From: an uncultured Lachnospiraceae bacterium
Lineage (GTDB): Bacteria; Bacillota; Clostridia; Lachnospirales; Lachnospiraceae
Assembly: GCA_945621435.1 (NCBI GenBank)
Contig: CALZBR010000006.1
Location: forward strand, 17,628 to 81,627
Reading direction: 5' to 3'
Length of the DNA stretch: 64,000 nucleotides
A program made the translations under genes and the position numbers. The notes below the pieces were generated by a model, which saw only the letters and a list, made by a program, of their open reading frames with translations, was not told the DNA's origin and searched no databases. Numbering within the stretch: the stretch's first letter is position 1; each line of letters begins with the position of its first letter. This document shows positions 46,650-55,095 of this stretch, one piece after another.

Positions 46650-47764
46650 AGCATTTCTCCTGTCATTGCATCTATGAATACCACTTGTCTACCGCGCCAA
46701 GTCTCCCCCTCAAATTTCACGTCTCCATAAAATATCCATATGGGAACTGCACGATAAGTTCCATCACCCTGATTTACCATAAAAACTCGCATCGTTATAT
46801 CTGTAATCACCGTCTCATAGTCCTGCTTCGCCATGCCTGCATACTTTCTGTATCTCTCGACAATATCCTGAAAAGCCATTAATTCCTCATATTCATTTTC
46901 ATATTGAATATCATAAATTTTGCCAATACGAAACGAAACAAACCTCTCCTTATTCAACAGACATATATGTTCGCTCGCATTTATGATATCTCCACTGGAC
47001 TGCAAATTGTAATTCGGAATGATGGGAATCCCATTGCATGTCTGAGAAAATGTGCAGTAATAACAGCTATCTGCGTCAGACCAGTAATAATCCGGCTTTG
47101 TTCTTGAGCCATCTTCATGCAATTCCTCCGCCTCTGCCTCCATGGTTCTATAATCCAGGGTATGATGTACAATATCAATCTCCCCCTCAATTCCGATGCT
47201 CTTACAAAGATTCATGATTCTGTCATCGCACTCGTTGAGTGTGAAACTCTCCAAATCCCGGTCAACAGGATAACAATCCCTGTTATAACCCTCTGCAAGC
47301 TTATCTCTATAAGCCATAGATACATAATCGTAGAAGTGACTGTATAAACTTAATACTTCATAATTCTGTTTAATAAAATTGAGACGCATATTATCTTCAC
47401 CTAAATATTGTATACATCGTTCATCCTCCATTGTTTTCCGAGGATGATAATAATCCTCCAACAGAGGAAGCACGTCTTCGTAATTTACTTCTTTATTTTT
47501 CGTATTGACCCTTAGAAAGCCCTTGTTACGAATGCAATCCGGGACCACTATCGTCGCATCTATTCTGTTATACGAATCAATCTCCTCTTTCCATGAAGCG
47601 GGAATCTCCATAGCATATGTTTCGGTATTCTCTGTCAATTCCGGAGAGGGACTTTTGCTGTCCCCCTCCGATTGTGTGAAGCGCTTATTTCTATCAAACC
47701 ATAGTAGTAAGCCAATGCAAAACAGAATACAAACAGCGAAGAAATAATCTCTCTTCTTATTCAT
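46646..47764 (-). CDS. membrane-anchored extracytoplasmic protein of the ABC operon
   Basis: This 372-aa protein has one N-terminal membrane anchor (YFFAVCILFCIGLLLWF) and a large outer domain with PepSY/YycI-like character. The end VFIDAMTGEML is the usual PepSY-type strand-turn, and internal segments are Tyr/Glu-rich. It may bind the exporter's substrate or modulate it. AAGGA precedes the ATG at 47764. Confidence 0.75.
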   Translation of the reverse strand: MNKKRDYFFAVCILFCIGLLLWFDRNKRFTQSEGDSKSPSPELTENTETYAMEIPASWKEEIDSYNRIDATIVVPDCIRNKGFLRVNTKNKEVNYEDVLPLLEDYYHPRKTMEDERCIQYLGEDNMRLNFIKQNYEVLSLYSHFYDYVSMAYRDKLAEGYNRDCYPVDRDLESFTLNECDDRIMNLCKSIGIEGEIDIVHHTLDYRTMEAEAEELHEDGSRTKPDYYWSDADSCYYCTFSQTCNGIPIIPNYNLQSSGDIINASEHICLLNKERFVSFRIGKIYDIQYENEYEELMAFQDIVERYRKYAGMAKQDYETVITDITMRVFMVNQGDGTYRAVPIWIFYGDVKFEGETWRGRQVVFIDAMTGEML

Positions 47765-47788
47765 TGTTCCTTCCCCCATGCAATTAAT

Positions 47789-48157
47789 CTACGGTGTCCA
47801 TCTACCGGAAACGGTAAACGTTGCAGAAGTAACCTCCCATTCGGAATCCCCGCCAAAAAGCCGATAGGTTACCCCCGGCGTTCCCGTGAGATAGTAACCA
47901 GCCGTATGTCTGTATGTCCCTCCCTGGCTGATACCAACATTAACGGTGTACTGCGTGCTACAGCCGGCGTCATAAACAGCAACCCAGATTCTACCGGAGC
48001 CACTGATAGCGGTTGGCGTAATATACGCCGTCTGCTCATCATCCGCTTTCACTGCCGTCCAGTTTCCGGCGTCATATTCGGTTGGTCTGACAAAGAACTG
48101 AAATGTCTTTGTTTCCGCTGATGCGGTGATACTAAATGCCATTACGCATATTACCAT
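47789..48157 (-). CDS. small secreted beta-rich protein, start uncertain
   Basis: This 122-aa protein has a short signal-like start (VICVMAFSITASAE) and a Cys-poor beta-rich mature part of about 105 aa (FFVRPTEYDAGNW, GRIWVAVYDAGCSTQYTVNVG, YYLTGTPGVTYRLFGG). The ATG has no good ribosome site and an in-frame stop directly upstream, and the normal positively charged n-region is absent. The 5' end may therefore be damaged or frameshifted. It is divergent from the LytTR regulator and upstream of the ABC operon on the same strand. Confidence 0.6.
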   Translation of the reverse strand: MVICVMAFSITASAETKTFQFFVRPTEYDAGNWTAVKADDEQTAYITPTAISGSGRIWVAVYDAGCSTQYTVNVGISQGGTYRHTAGYYLTGTPGVTYRLFGGDSEWEVTSATFTVSGRWTP

Positions 48158-48201
48158 TTAATTTTCTTGTACTCTAACTTTCTAAAAAGTACAATGGGTT
48201 T

Positions 48202-48236
48202 GGCGCAAACGACATCATATACGACGCAAACAACAT
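48202..48236 (+). promoter_or_regulatory. LytTR-type direct repeats
   Basis: GGCGCAAACGACAT (48202-48215) and GACGCAAACAACAT (48223-48236) are 12/14 identical and begin exactly 21 bp apart, two helical turns. They lie 10 bp upstream of the -35 box of the regulator promoter. Confidence 0.8.
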
Positions 48237-48246
48237 TCCGCCTTTC

Positions 48247-48275
48247 TTGCGAATGGCTTACGGATTTTGTATAAT
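48247..48275 (+). promoter_or_regulatory. promoter of the LytTR two-component operon
   Basis: TTGCGA (48247-48252), 17 bp, TATAAT (48270-48275). The weak -35 box next to the repeats suggests activator control. Confidence 0.7.
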
Positions 48276-48305
48276 GACACTAACAATACTAAGGAGTAAT
48301 GATGA

Positions 48306-49013
48306 ATGAACATTCTGATTGTGGAAGACGACTTACTTCAGCAGACAGGTATCAGGCGTCTGTTGCAGGCTCACTACCCCGGCTTTTGTATTCATACTGC
48401 TGCAAGCTACGAAGAGGCAGTCACTTTACTAACTCAACGGGAATTCCGGATTTTTCTCCTGGACATTGACTTGAATGAAGGGAGTGAAAGAAATGGGATT
48501 GCACTGGCAAAATACATTCGGACTCTTCCGGATTATTCCATTACTCCCATCTTATTCCTTACTTCCTATGCCGACAAGGCAACCGTTGCTTTGAACCAGA
48601 CCCATTGCTACAGCTACCTGTTAAAACCCTACTCGGAAAGTGAACTGACAGACGCATTTTCCTCACTAATGATGACGCCTTTAGTTACACAGCATTACCT
48701 TGATATTCGTGACACCCATGGTATCTACTATCGTCTCAGAGCATGTGATATTGTTTATGCAGAAGTCATGGGTCATGTCCTTAGCATCTTTACTCTTGAC
48801 AACAGGTTTGAAACCAAGGATTACACCATTCAGAGTTTTTGCGATATGCTACCTGAATATTTGATACGATGTCACAAAAGCTATGCCGTTAACCCCCAGA
48901 AAATTCAGGGCTTCAAGCCACATGATAACCTCATTTCCCTTGGCCCCAATTTCCCGGAACTTCCTGTTGGACGCCGATATTTACGGGAATTAAAAGAAAG
49001 GGTTTTTATATGA
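48306..49013 (+). CDS. LytTR-family response regulator
   Basis: This 235-aa regulator has a receiver domain (about 1-120: LIVEDD acidic pocket, phosphorylated Asp in FLLDIDLNEG, LTSYADK, YLLKPYSESE). A LytTR DNA-binding domain follows (about 135-235: YAEVMGHVLSIFT, RCHKSYAVNPQKI). It is the partner of the kinase that overlaps it by 4 bp. AAGGAG precedes the ATG. The upstream direct repeats make autoregulation likely. Confidence 0.93.
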   Translation: MNILIVEDDLLQQTGIRRLLQAHYPGFCIHTAASYEEAVTLLTQREFRIFLLDIDLNEGSERNGIALAKYIRTLPDYSITPILFLTSYADKATVALNQTHCYSYLLKPYSESELTDAFSSLMMTPLVTQHYLDIRDTHGIYYRLRACDIVYAEVMGHVLSIFTLDNRFETKDYTIQSFCDMLPEYLIRCHKSYAVNPQKIQGFKPHDNLISLGPNFPELPVGRRYLRELKERVFI

Positions 49014-50287
49014 ATCTCAATGCTTTTGAGCTAATTACAACTGAAATCTGTTATCTGCTTGAGTTCCTCATCACCTTTGTATTGGTATGTGGATTTCTAC
49101 ATCAATTGCAAAAGAAATATTATTTCCGCTTTTTATGTTTTTGTATTCCTCTTTCTCTGGCGAATACCCTTACTGAGCTGGCACCTTTGCGACAGCCAAG
49201 TATTCTGTGCATAAATCTTCTGATTCTTGGTCTGCTGATCTGGTTTGTCTTCAGGTGCCGCCTGATACAGACACTTCTCCTGTCTGTCCTGGTATTCTCA
49301 ACGAGCATGTCCGTGCAATTACTTCTGGTGCTCATTTTTTCTCACCTGCCGTTTTCGCTCCCTGTTCAGGCTATCCTCGCAAATATCTGCACACTGGTAA
49401 TCTGTCTGCTCCTTGTTCTTCTGTGTCCCATTCACCGATTGTTGGATTTACTTATGTCCAAAAGTCACTTATTGCTGATCGGAGTTCTGAATCTGACCGG
49501 CGTATTGCTTATGATGAATCTATATAACAAAGTATTTCATACCAGCTTTGGAGATTTGATCCTTTCCTTTTTATTTCCTATTGTTGTGTTATTCCTGATT
49601 AATATAGTTTTTTTTAGAGAATATCTCATAGACCAGAAAAAACTGGAAGAAGCGGAGTCATATCGTAATTATCTGCCCCTGATTGAAGAAATGATAGATC
49701 AGGTACGTGCAAGGCAGCACAAATTCGACAATGAAATACAGGCAATCCGGCTGCTCCCGGCAACCTATCAAAACTACGATTCCCTCCGTGATGCCCTGAC
49801 TGAATACTCCGAATTTCTCATCACAGAATGCCATGACAGCAGTCTCCTGAAGCTCAACACAAAATGCCTGGCCGCATTTCTGTACCACAAGCTTCATAAT
49901 GCCGAACTGCAAAACAAAAACATTCATCTTACCATTCACAATACGATGCTTGTGTCTGTCGTACCGGAATATGAACTGATTAATATGCTGGGAATCCTGG
50001 TAGATAACATGATTGAAGCAGTCTCAGAAAACGACACTGCCGATCTGATTCTGGACAGTCGGGATAACCACATTTCTTTCACAACCATAAACCCGGGACC
50101 ACTTATGACACCGGAACTGCGGAGTGCATTTTTTGAAAAAGGTTATTCCACCAAAACCGCTACCGGCAAGCGTGGGTATGGTCTGTATCTCCTAAAGGAA
50201 AGTGTAGACGAATACCGGGGACGGATTTATCTTGAAAATATTTCCAGCAATGATAGACTGTGCATACGCATTGAAATTCAGGTATAA
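49010..50287 (+). CDS. AgrC-like sensor histidine kinase (GHKL)
   Basis: This 425-aa kinase has six hydrophobic segments in the first 200 residues, a dimerisation helix with the His box RQHKFDNEIQAI, and a GHKL ATPase with NMLGILVDNMIEAV (N box) and GYGLYLLKE (G box). Kinases of this form sense peptides. No AgrB or AgrD lies beside it, so its signal is probably external or comes from elsewhere. Confidence 0.92.
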   Translation: MNLNAFELITTEICYLLEFLITFVLVCGFLHQLQKKYYFRFLCFCIPLSLANTLTELAPLRQPSILCINLLILGLLIWFVFRCRLIQTLLLSVLVFSTSMSVQLLLVLIFSHLPFSLPVQAILANICTLVICLLLVLLCPIHRLLDLLMSKSHLLLIGVLNLTGVLLMMNLYNKVFHTSFGDLILSFLFPIVVLFLINIVFFREYLIDQKKLEEAESYRNYLPLIEEMIDQVRARQHKFDNEIQAIRLLPATYQNYDSLRDALTEYSEFLITECHDSSLLKLNTKCLAAFLYHKLHNAELQNKNIHLTIHNTMLVSVVPEYELINMLGILVDNMIEAVSENDTADLILDSRDNHISFTTINPGPLMTPELRSAFFEKGYSTKTATGKRGYGLYLLKESVDEYRGRIYLENISSNDRLCIRIEIQV

Positions 50288-50351
50288 CACAAGAATATCC
50301 GGTTTCCGTGGACAGGATTTACTAAATTCCCCGTGAAGAATTAAGCCAGAT

Positions 50352-50397
50352 AAGCCAAAGGGACGCTCCTTGGACAAAAGGAACGTCCCCGCTTAAA
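50352..50397. repeat. dispersed 46-bp repeat, copy 1
   Basis: The sequence contains GGGACGCTCC and, after a short spacer, GGAACGTCCC, which form an imperfect hairpin. A second copy at 52800-52845 differs by one base. A shorter repetition of TCCCCGCTTAAA follows directly. Confidence 0.85.
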
Positions 50398-50412
50398 CAT
50401 CCCCGCTTAAAC

Positions 50413-50532
50413 TCATTCTGCAAGATATATCCATATCCGGGAATTCAGCACGGAAATCGCATCATCAAAAGACCCGGTTCCCTGAAAACAGGGCATAAGT
50501 TCTTCACACATCATCTTATATATCTCATCAAA
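50413..50532 (-). pseudogene. C-terminal remnant of a sugar-type solute-binding protein
   Basis: A 39-codon fragment (FDEIYKMMCEELMPCFQG, then DDAISVLNSRIWIYLAE and stop) has the usual end of extracellular sugar-binding proteins (...IQNRVxIYLxE). No upstream part exists; it runs out of frame into the next fragment. Confidence 0.5.
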
Positions 50533-50632
50533 CCCAGCCCTCCCTGTAATCATTGATCATCTGCTGAATTTCTTCTATTTCGCCCTGACTGATTTTCTTA
50601 TGGGACATGAAGGCAGCAATAAATGCGGTCCA
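50528..50632 (-). pseudogene. C-terminal remnant of a BlaI/CopY-type repressor
   Basis: A 34-codon piece (WTAFIAAFMSHKKISQGEIE, then EIQQMINDYREG) resembles the end of BlaI/MecI/CopY repressors (FLAAFY..KLS.EE.EEL..LID.Y). It has a stop directly upstream and ends at 50528. Confidence 0.45.
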
Positions 50633-50646
50633 TCAATTATGACATT

Positions 50647-51834
50647 TTACTTACCGGGAACCCCAATAGAAATCACCTTCATGTCTGTATCCGTCGTCAT
50701 GCAAAACCACGGTTTCTCACATACGCCGCCGCGGATTGGCAATGGTGCACCTTCCAACGCTTCACTGATCATTGCCCTGTCTGTGTCAAAATCATAGACA
50801 CATATCTTTTTCCGCCTTGCATCATAGAGGTATAAGTAATCATCTACCCATTGTGAAAAAATACTATCTGAGTCAGGCAATTGATACAAAACAGCATCCT
50901 TGATTCCGTAATAATAATATTCGCCATCCGTGTAATCGGTAAACCACGCCATATGTTCCGCATCCGAACAGCAACCGGCAAGTGCTATTTTTTTTGTGTC
51001 CCCCATAGGTAAATCCACTGTATTTCCTGTATTCAAATCATAATGACAAAGAAATACTGTGTTCTCTCTTTCCACAAAAAATGCAGTTGCATTATCCACA
51101 ATACTCAACCTGACATAAGGGGTAAACCGCACATACTTTTCTTCCGGTAATTCTATTGTTTGCCGCCTCCCGCAATCATAAATAATCGGAGTCACTTCGT
51201 TCTCTTCCAGCGAATCATACCATGTTACATATTTATCCGAAACCGAGAGGCAGATTTCCGTTGATTCTCCCGCGAGTCTGTCCGCCAAAGCTACCGTTTC
51301 CCCGGTATCCAACCTGTATTGTTGAATTCGATAGATTACATCATCCTTTTCCTCGTCTGCAATATACTCAACCCAGTACAAATACTCATCATTTGCGTAC
51401 AATTCGTTCACATGAAAAGCCTTATCCGTCTCATATAAAAGCTCTGTTTCTTCGTTCATCAAATTGTAAGAACATATCTGAAAATAATGCCCATACTGAG
51501 CTCCTCTTTCGGAAAAATATTTCAAGTAAATAACCTGAGAGTTGTTTTTTGTACAGTCTGATATTGTCACCAGTTCGTTTTCATTCTCTCCCACTTCCAA
51601 CTTTGCAATCGAAAAAATTTCCTCCAAACTACAGGTTTCTTCCGCTGTATCAAAGGATATTTCACGCTTCATAACTTCCGAATCATCTTGAGAAACTGAA
51701 GATGACATTGAACTTGTCAGGCTCAAATCACTTGCAATCGAATAATCATTTTTCTGTTCACCGCAACCATTCAAAAGCAAAAATGCCATAGCAGTAAAAC
51801 AAATCATTCTAACCCCGTCTTTTTTTAATATCAT
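50647..51834 (-). CDS. lipoprotein with beta-propeller-like repeats
   Basis: This 395-aa protein has a lipoprotein signal (CFTAMAFLLLNGC, Cys about 23) and a Ser-rich spacer. Repeated blocks follow of the type YANDEYLYWVEY / VSDKYVTWYDS / WVDDYLYLYDARR, each ending in a short strand, as in DUF5050/TolB-like propellers. The ligand is unknown. GGGGGAAG precedes the ATG. It is the last member of the secreted-protein block. Confidence 0.75.
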   Translation of the reverse strand: MILKKDGVRMICFTAMAFLLLNGCGEQKNDYSIASDLSLTSSMSSSVSQDDSEVMKREISFDTAEETCSLEEIFSIAKLEVGENENELVTISDCTKNNSQVIYLKYFSERGAQYGHYFQICSYNLMNEETELLYETDKAFHVNELYANDEYLYWVEYIADEEKDDVIYRIQQYRLDTGETVALADRLAGESTEICLSVSDKYVTWYDSLEENEVTPIIYDCGRRQTIELPEEKYVRFTPYVRLSIVDNATAFFVERENTVFLCHYDLNTGNTVDLPMGDTKKIALAGCCSDAEHMAWFTDYTDGEYYYYGIKDAVLYQLPDSDSIFSQWVDDYLYLYDARRKKICVYDFDTDRAMISEALEGAPLPIRGGVCEKPWFCMTTDTDMKVISIGVPGK

Positions 51835-51855
51835 CTTTTCTTCCCCCTATAGCCG

Positions 51856-52659
51856 CTAATACTGTAAACAAATCAAGTATCTTCCGGCCTGTTCATGTAC
51901 TGCATCATATACGCTTTGTACCGACTCCTGATGTATACCATAATAACTATTATTTCTGTTACAATCAACCAACTTAATTTTAGAATTTAACATATCTACT
52001 TCGCTCAGTGCTATGTAGTGTCCAGAATCGTGACCATTGTAGTACGGTAAATACATTGTTTTTGCGTGAATTATAGGTGCTTTGTCATAATATAGACTTG
52101 TCTCCACTTTAGATTGAAACGCCTCAAGTGTAATATTTGTGCAATCATAATATGCATATGTACTCGACGAATATAAATTAATGGTATCTTTAACCTTGTA
52201 TACATAGGTTCCATTTGATGTGGTTGCGCAATCTGACATCAGAGTTGATATTTTTTCTTCATTTGTAGTTCCCTGAATTAAGCCTTGCCTTCCCATACCA
52301 GTTATAATTTGTAATATGGATGTCGGCCCGCAGTTATAATTGTTGGTCTGCTTAATAAGTGGTACATACGCATACATATTATGCCCATTATTTCCCAAAC
52401 TATACACTCCAAGGCTCTCATTTTCCATCAAATCTACACGTGAATAATACAGGCTCTCTGCATATTCATTTATTAGTCCACTATAACTCAATCCTTTGTC
52501 TATAGCTTCTCTATAAAACTCCGGATCATTCCCATAAATTTCATCCAATTCTTCAATTATACTTTCCAGATCACCTTCTGATAATTCTTCTGCTTCACAA
52601 AGCATGTCACCACATACCAACGCAATGGTTAGCATAATAACCCCAATCATCTTCTTCAT
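51856..52659 (-). CDS. secreted C39-like cysteine peptidase
   Basis: This 267-aa protein has a signal peptide (MIGVIMLTIALVCGDMLCEA) and a papain-like C39-type domain. The catalytic Cys is in NYNCGPTSILQIITG, the His in GHDSGHYIALSEVDM and the third residue in IKLVDCNRN. It could process a secreted peptide or cut wall-linked proteins. AAAGGAG precedes the ATG. It lies 21 bp before the propeller lipoprotein. Confidence 0.8.
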   Translation of the reverse strand: MKKMIGVIMLTIALVCGDMLCEAEELSEGDLESIIEELDEIYGNDPEFYREAIDKGLSYSGLINEYAESLYYSRVDLMENESLGVYSLGNNGHNMYAYVPLIKQTNNYNCGPTSILQIITGMGRQGLIQGTTNEEKISTLMSDCATTSNGTYVYKVKDTINLYSSSTYAYYDCTNITLEAFQSKVETSLYYDKAPIIHAKTMYLPYYNGHDSGHYIALSEVDMLNSKIKLVDCNRNNSYYGIHQESVQSVYDAVHEQAGRYLICLQY

Positions 52660-52799
52660 ATCTGTAATTCTCCTTTGTTAATCCCTAAATCATTAATTTT
52701 ATGTGCTTTTCTTAAAATGTTTACCTCATAAAACAGAGCAAAAGTGTATGACTGTCATTGTATCTTGTACTGAACAGCCAAAAGAACGTGCAGTTTATA

Positions 52800-52845
52800 A
52801 AGCCAAAGGGACGCTCCCTGGACAAAAGGAACGTCCCCGCTTAAA
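52800..52845. repeat. dispersed 46-bp repeat, copy 2
   Basis: One base differs from 50352-50397. It lies in the gap between the C39-like gene and the lipoprotein gene. Confidence 0.85.
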
Positions 52846-52879
52846 ATTTGACTACATCTCCCACATGGAATAGACATAC

Positions 52880-53668
52880 TCATTCTCTTTGTCCCGTAAC
52901 AAACTGCCCTATTTCCTGATTCCATCTAAATACTGCTGTAATGTCTGAGGTATCTGTCGGTTGCTTTACAGAAGCAGCAATTAACACATCATCGCTCGTC
53001 AGGTAAAAGAAACTCCCCTCCGACGTCTCCAACTCTTCAGGTGGCATCAATGTCCATAGCTCTTCTACCTGAACCAGCGTCCATTGACCATCAAGAATCA
53101 TAAAGTATCTCATATACTGTGTCGAAAATCCCTGAGAGGTACCTACTAAGGAACAAATTACCCTATCCTGTCCATTGTTCACAGGAAGAATACCTACCCA
53201 CACCTCATCTGCAACCAACTCCTCATAAGCCACCACATTCATGGAATCAGTCTCTAAGATAATGGCTGCTTTCCTGCCAAGCCCGCCAACATGGGGCATA
53301 TTCATAATTTCGCATATTATCAATACTTCATCGGCATCCGGTTGGGAAAAAGAACCATACAATATTTGATCTATTACGATATCCGACTCCGTCATCTCAG
53401 CTCTGGCATCGTCGTTTTCCAAAACTGTTTCTATGACTTTTTGATTCAGAGAAAATAATACCCGGACATCCTCTGCCTCTTTTTCTTCTGCATTACCGGA
53501 CAATGACTCGCCGCTTTCCGGCTCAGTTTCCATGATTGAATTATCCTGACCGGACGTTACAGGACTATCAGACGAACCGTTACCTGTTCCCTTTTCACCG
53601 GCACAACCGAACAATAAACATGTCGTAAGGGATAATAAAATCAATATTGTTACAACTCTTTTTTTCAA
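52880..53668 (-). CDS. lipoprotein of unknown function
   Basis: This 262-aa protein has a lipobox (SLTTCLLFGCAGEK), then a Ser/Gly/Glu-rich low-complexity linker (about 25-65) and a domain of about 195 aa that I do not recognise (IVIDQILYGSFSQPDADEVL, FSTQYMRYFMILDGQWTLVQ). The TTG at 53668 is used because AGGTG lies 8 nt upstream; a GTG three codons earlier is possible. It is 21 bp after the SpoIID-like gene. Confidence 0.7.
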   Translation of the reverse strand: MKKRVVTILILLSLTTCLLFGCAGEKGTGNGSSDSPVTSGQDNSIMETEPESGESLSGNAEEKEAEDVRVLFSLNQKVIETVLENDDARAEMTESDIVIDQILYGSFSQPDADEVLIICEIMNMPHVGGLGRKAAIILETDSMNVVAYEELVADEVWVGILPVNNGQDRVICSLVGTSQGFSTQYMRYFMILDGQWTLVQVEELWTLMPPEELETSEGSFFYLTSDDVLIAASVKQPTDTSDITAVFRWNQEIGQFVTGQRE

Positions 53669-53689
53669 CTCTGTCACCTCATGCTTATC

Positions 53690-54919
53690 TTAGTAGCTTA
53701 TTCTGCAAGACATCATCCTACAGCCGGAATAATAGTGCAACAAAATGGTAGAAGCCGAATTTCCGTTTTTTGCACGGTAAGCGGCTCCCATTTGACACAA
53801 ACCATATCGATGTCCGCCTGCCCCTTGTGTAATATCTGTACAACTTACTGCTCTCAATGCAGGCTGCGAGCTATGGGAAAGAGTTCCATTATTACCACAA
53901 CTGGAAAAAAAAGCTCCCCATATATATTCATACGTCGTAGATGAGGGTTTATACATCATAATATCCGTTTTGACAACTCCACCACTTGAATAAAAAATTC
54001 TGGCAGTAGCATCTATTGCTACCTGCGTTACTTTGGTGGGATCATACACCTGACAGCATGCGGTAGAGCAGACTTTATAATCTGTATTCCCATGATTGGA
54101 ATATACGCTCAGTGCATATTCCAGAAAAGTATTTGCCGCTACTGCCTGGGCACGAAACAGTTCTTCGATTTGGCTGGAAGTCATACCCAAATCCCTATAA
54201 TAGCCTGCCCCATATAATTCTGCAGATGTTACCGTATAGATATAGGTCTGTCTGCCAACGCTCCTGGTTGCATTATTGTAATAAACACTAACCGTACTAC
54301 TTACACTGGGAAGAGAGCTCATCGCCCTGGTTGACATAGAAGTTGCAAAGTTTCCTCTATTCACAAGATTCGGCGGTATTGTCTGCACCTCATCATCATT
54401 ATGAAGTATTTCTTCCCTGTCTCGAAAAACCTCTGAATTACAATTTACGTAAAAAGTAAAAATTGTAGTTCCATCTGCACTATCAACGTCATAATTTACA
54501 TAATTTGCCGGGCAATATCCTGCCGCACTAATTTCCCAATTATATACGCCGGAAGGCATATTTTTTATCTGAAACCGTCCATCTTCTCCCGTGACAACCA
54601 CCCGTTCTCCATTCACAGAAATTGATGCATTCTGTATAAGTTCTTCCGTATCATAGTCCCTGACAACACCAACCACATTTGTCGGGTCTCCTCCGAAACG
54701 GGTATTCACGCTAAATTCCATGTCAACAGTTGCTTCAGGAAGCGCATAATGTTGAAAATCGTCATCATAATCACTTTGAGTAATTGTATCAGTTTCACAA
54801 ATCAATGTTACCTTATTGTTATTATTGTCTGTTACTTCTCCCGTTTCTACCGCATGAACTGCACCCGCAGAACTTCCAAATACTAATGTAAGTATTAGCG
54901 CCAATATTCTTTTGTTCAT
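53690..54919 (-). CDS. secreted SpoIID/LytB-like protein with Ig-like domain
   Basis: This 409-aa protein has a signal peptide (ILALILTLVFGSSAGAVHA). A carboxypeptidase-regulatory-like fold follows (VVGVVRDYDTEELIQNASIS to NMPSGVYNWEISAAGY, about 85-160), then a SpoIID/LytB domain (about 250-409). The latter has FRAQAVAANTFLEYAL, STACCQVYDP, ARIFYSSGGVVKTDIM and HRYGLCQMGAAYRAKNG. SpoIID enzymes are lytic transglycosylases; the catalytic Glu normally expected in the Q-A-V-A region is not obvious. AAAGGG precedes the ATG. Confidence 0.8.
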   Translation of the reverse strand: MNKRILALILTLVFGSSAGAVHAVETGEVTDNNNNKVTLICETDTITQSDYDDDFQHYALPEATVDMEFSVNTRFGGDPTNVVGVVRDYDTEELIQNASISVNGERVVVTGEDGRFQIKNMPSGVYNWEISAAGYCPANYVNYDVDSADGTTIFTFYVNCNSEVFRDREEILHNDDEVQTIPPNLVNRGNFATSMSTRAMSSLPSVSSTVSVYYNNATRSVGRQTYIYTVTSAELYGAGYYRDLGMTSSQIEELFRAQAVAANTFLEYALSVYSNHGNTDYKVCSTACCQVYDPTKVTQVAIDATARIFYSSGGVVKTDIMMYKPSSTTYEYIWGAFFSSCGNNGTLSHSSQPALRAVSCTDITQGAGGHRYGLCQMGAAYRAKNGNSASTILLHYYSGCRMMSCRISY

Positions 54920-55095
54920 ATAAATTCCCTTTCTCTCCACATATTTTCTGTTGCTTTCTGAATCGTATACATTTGTCACATAAAGGGTCACATAGCAACA
55001 CATAAATCTCAATCCATTGTGCAGAAATTCTGCATACTTTTTATATTCTGCTTTATTGTCACGCGTCGAATTATAGTTCCCACCTATGAATATCT

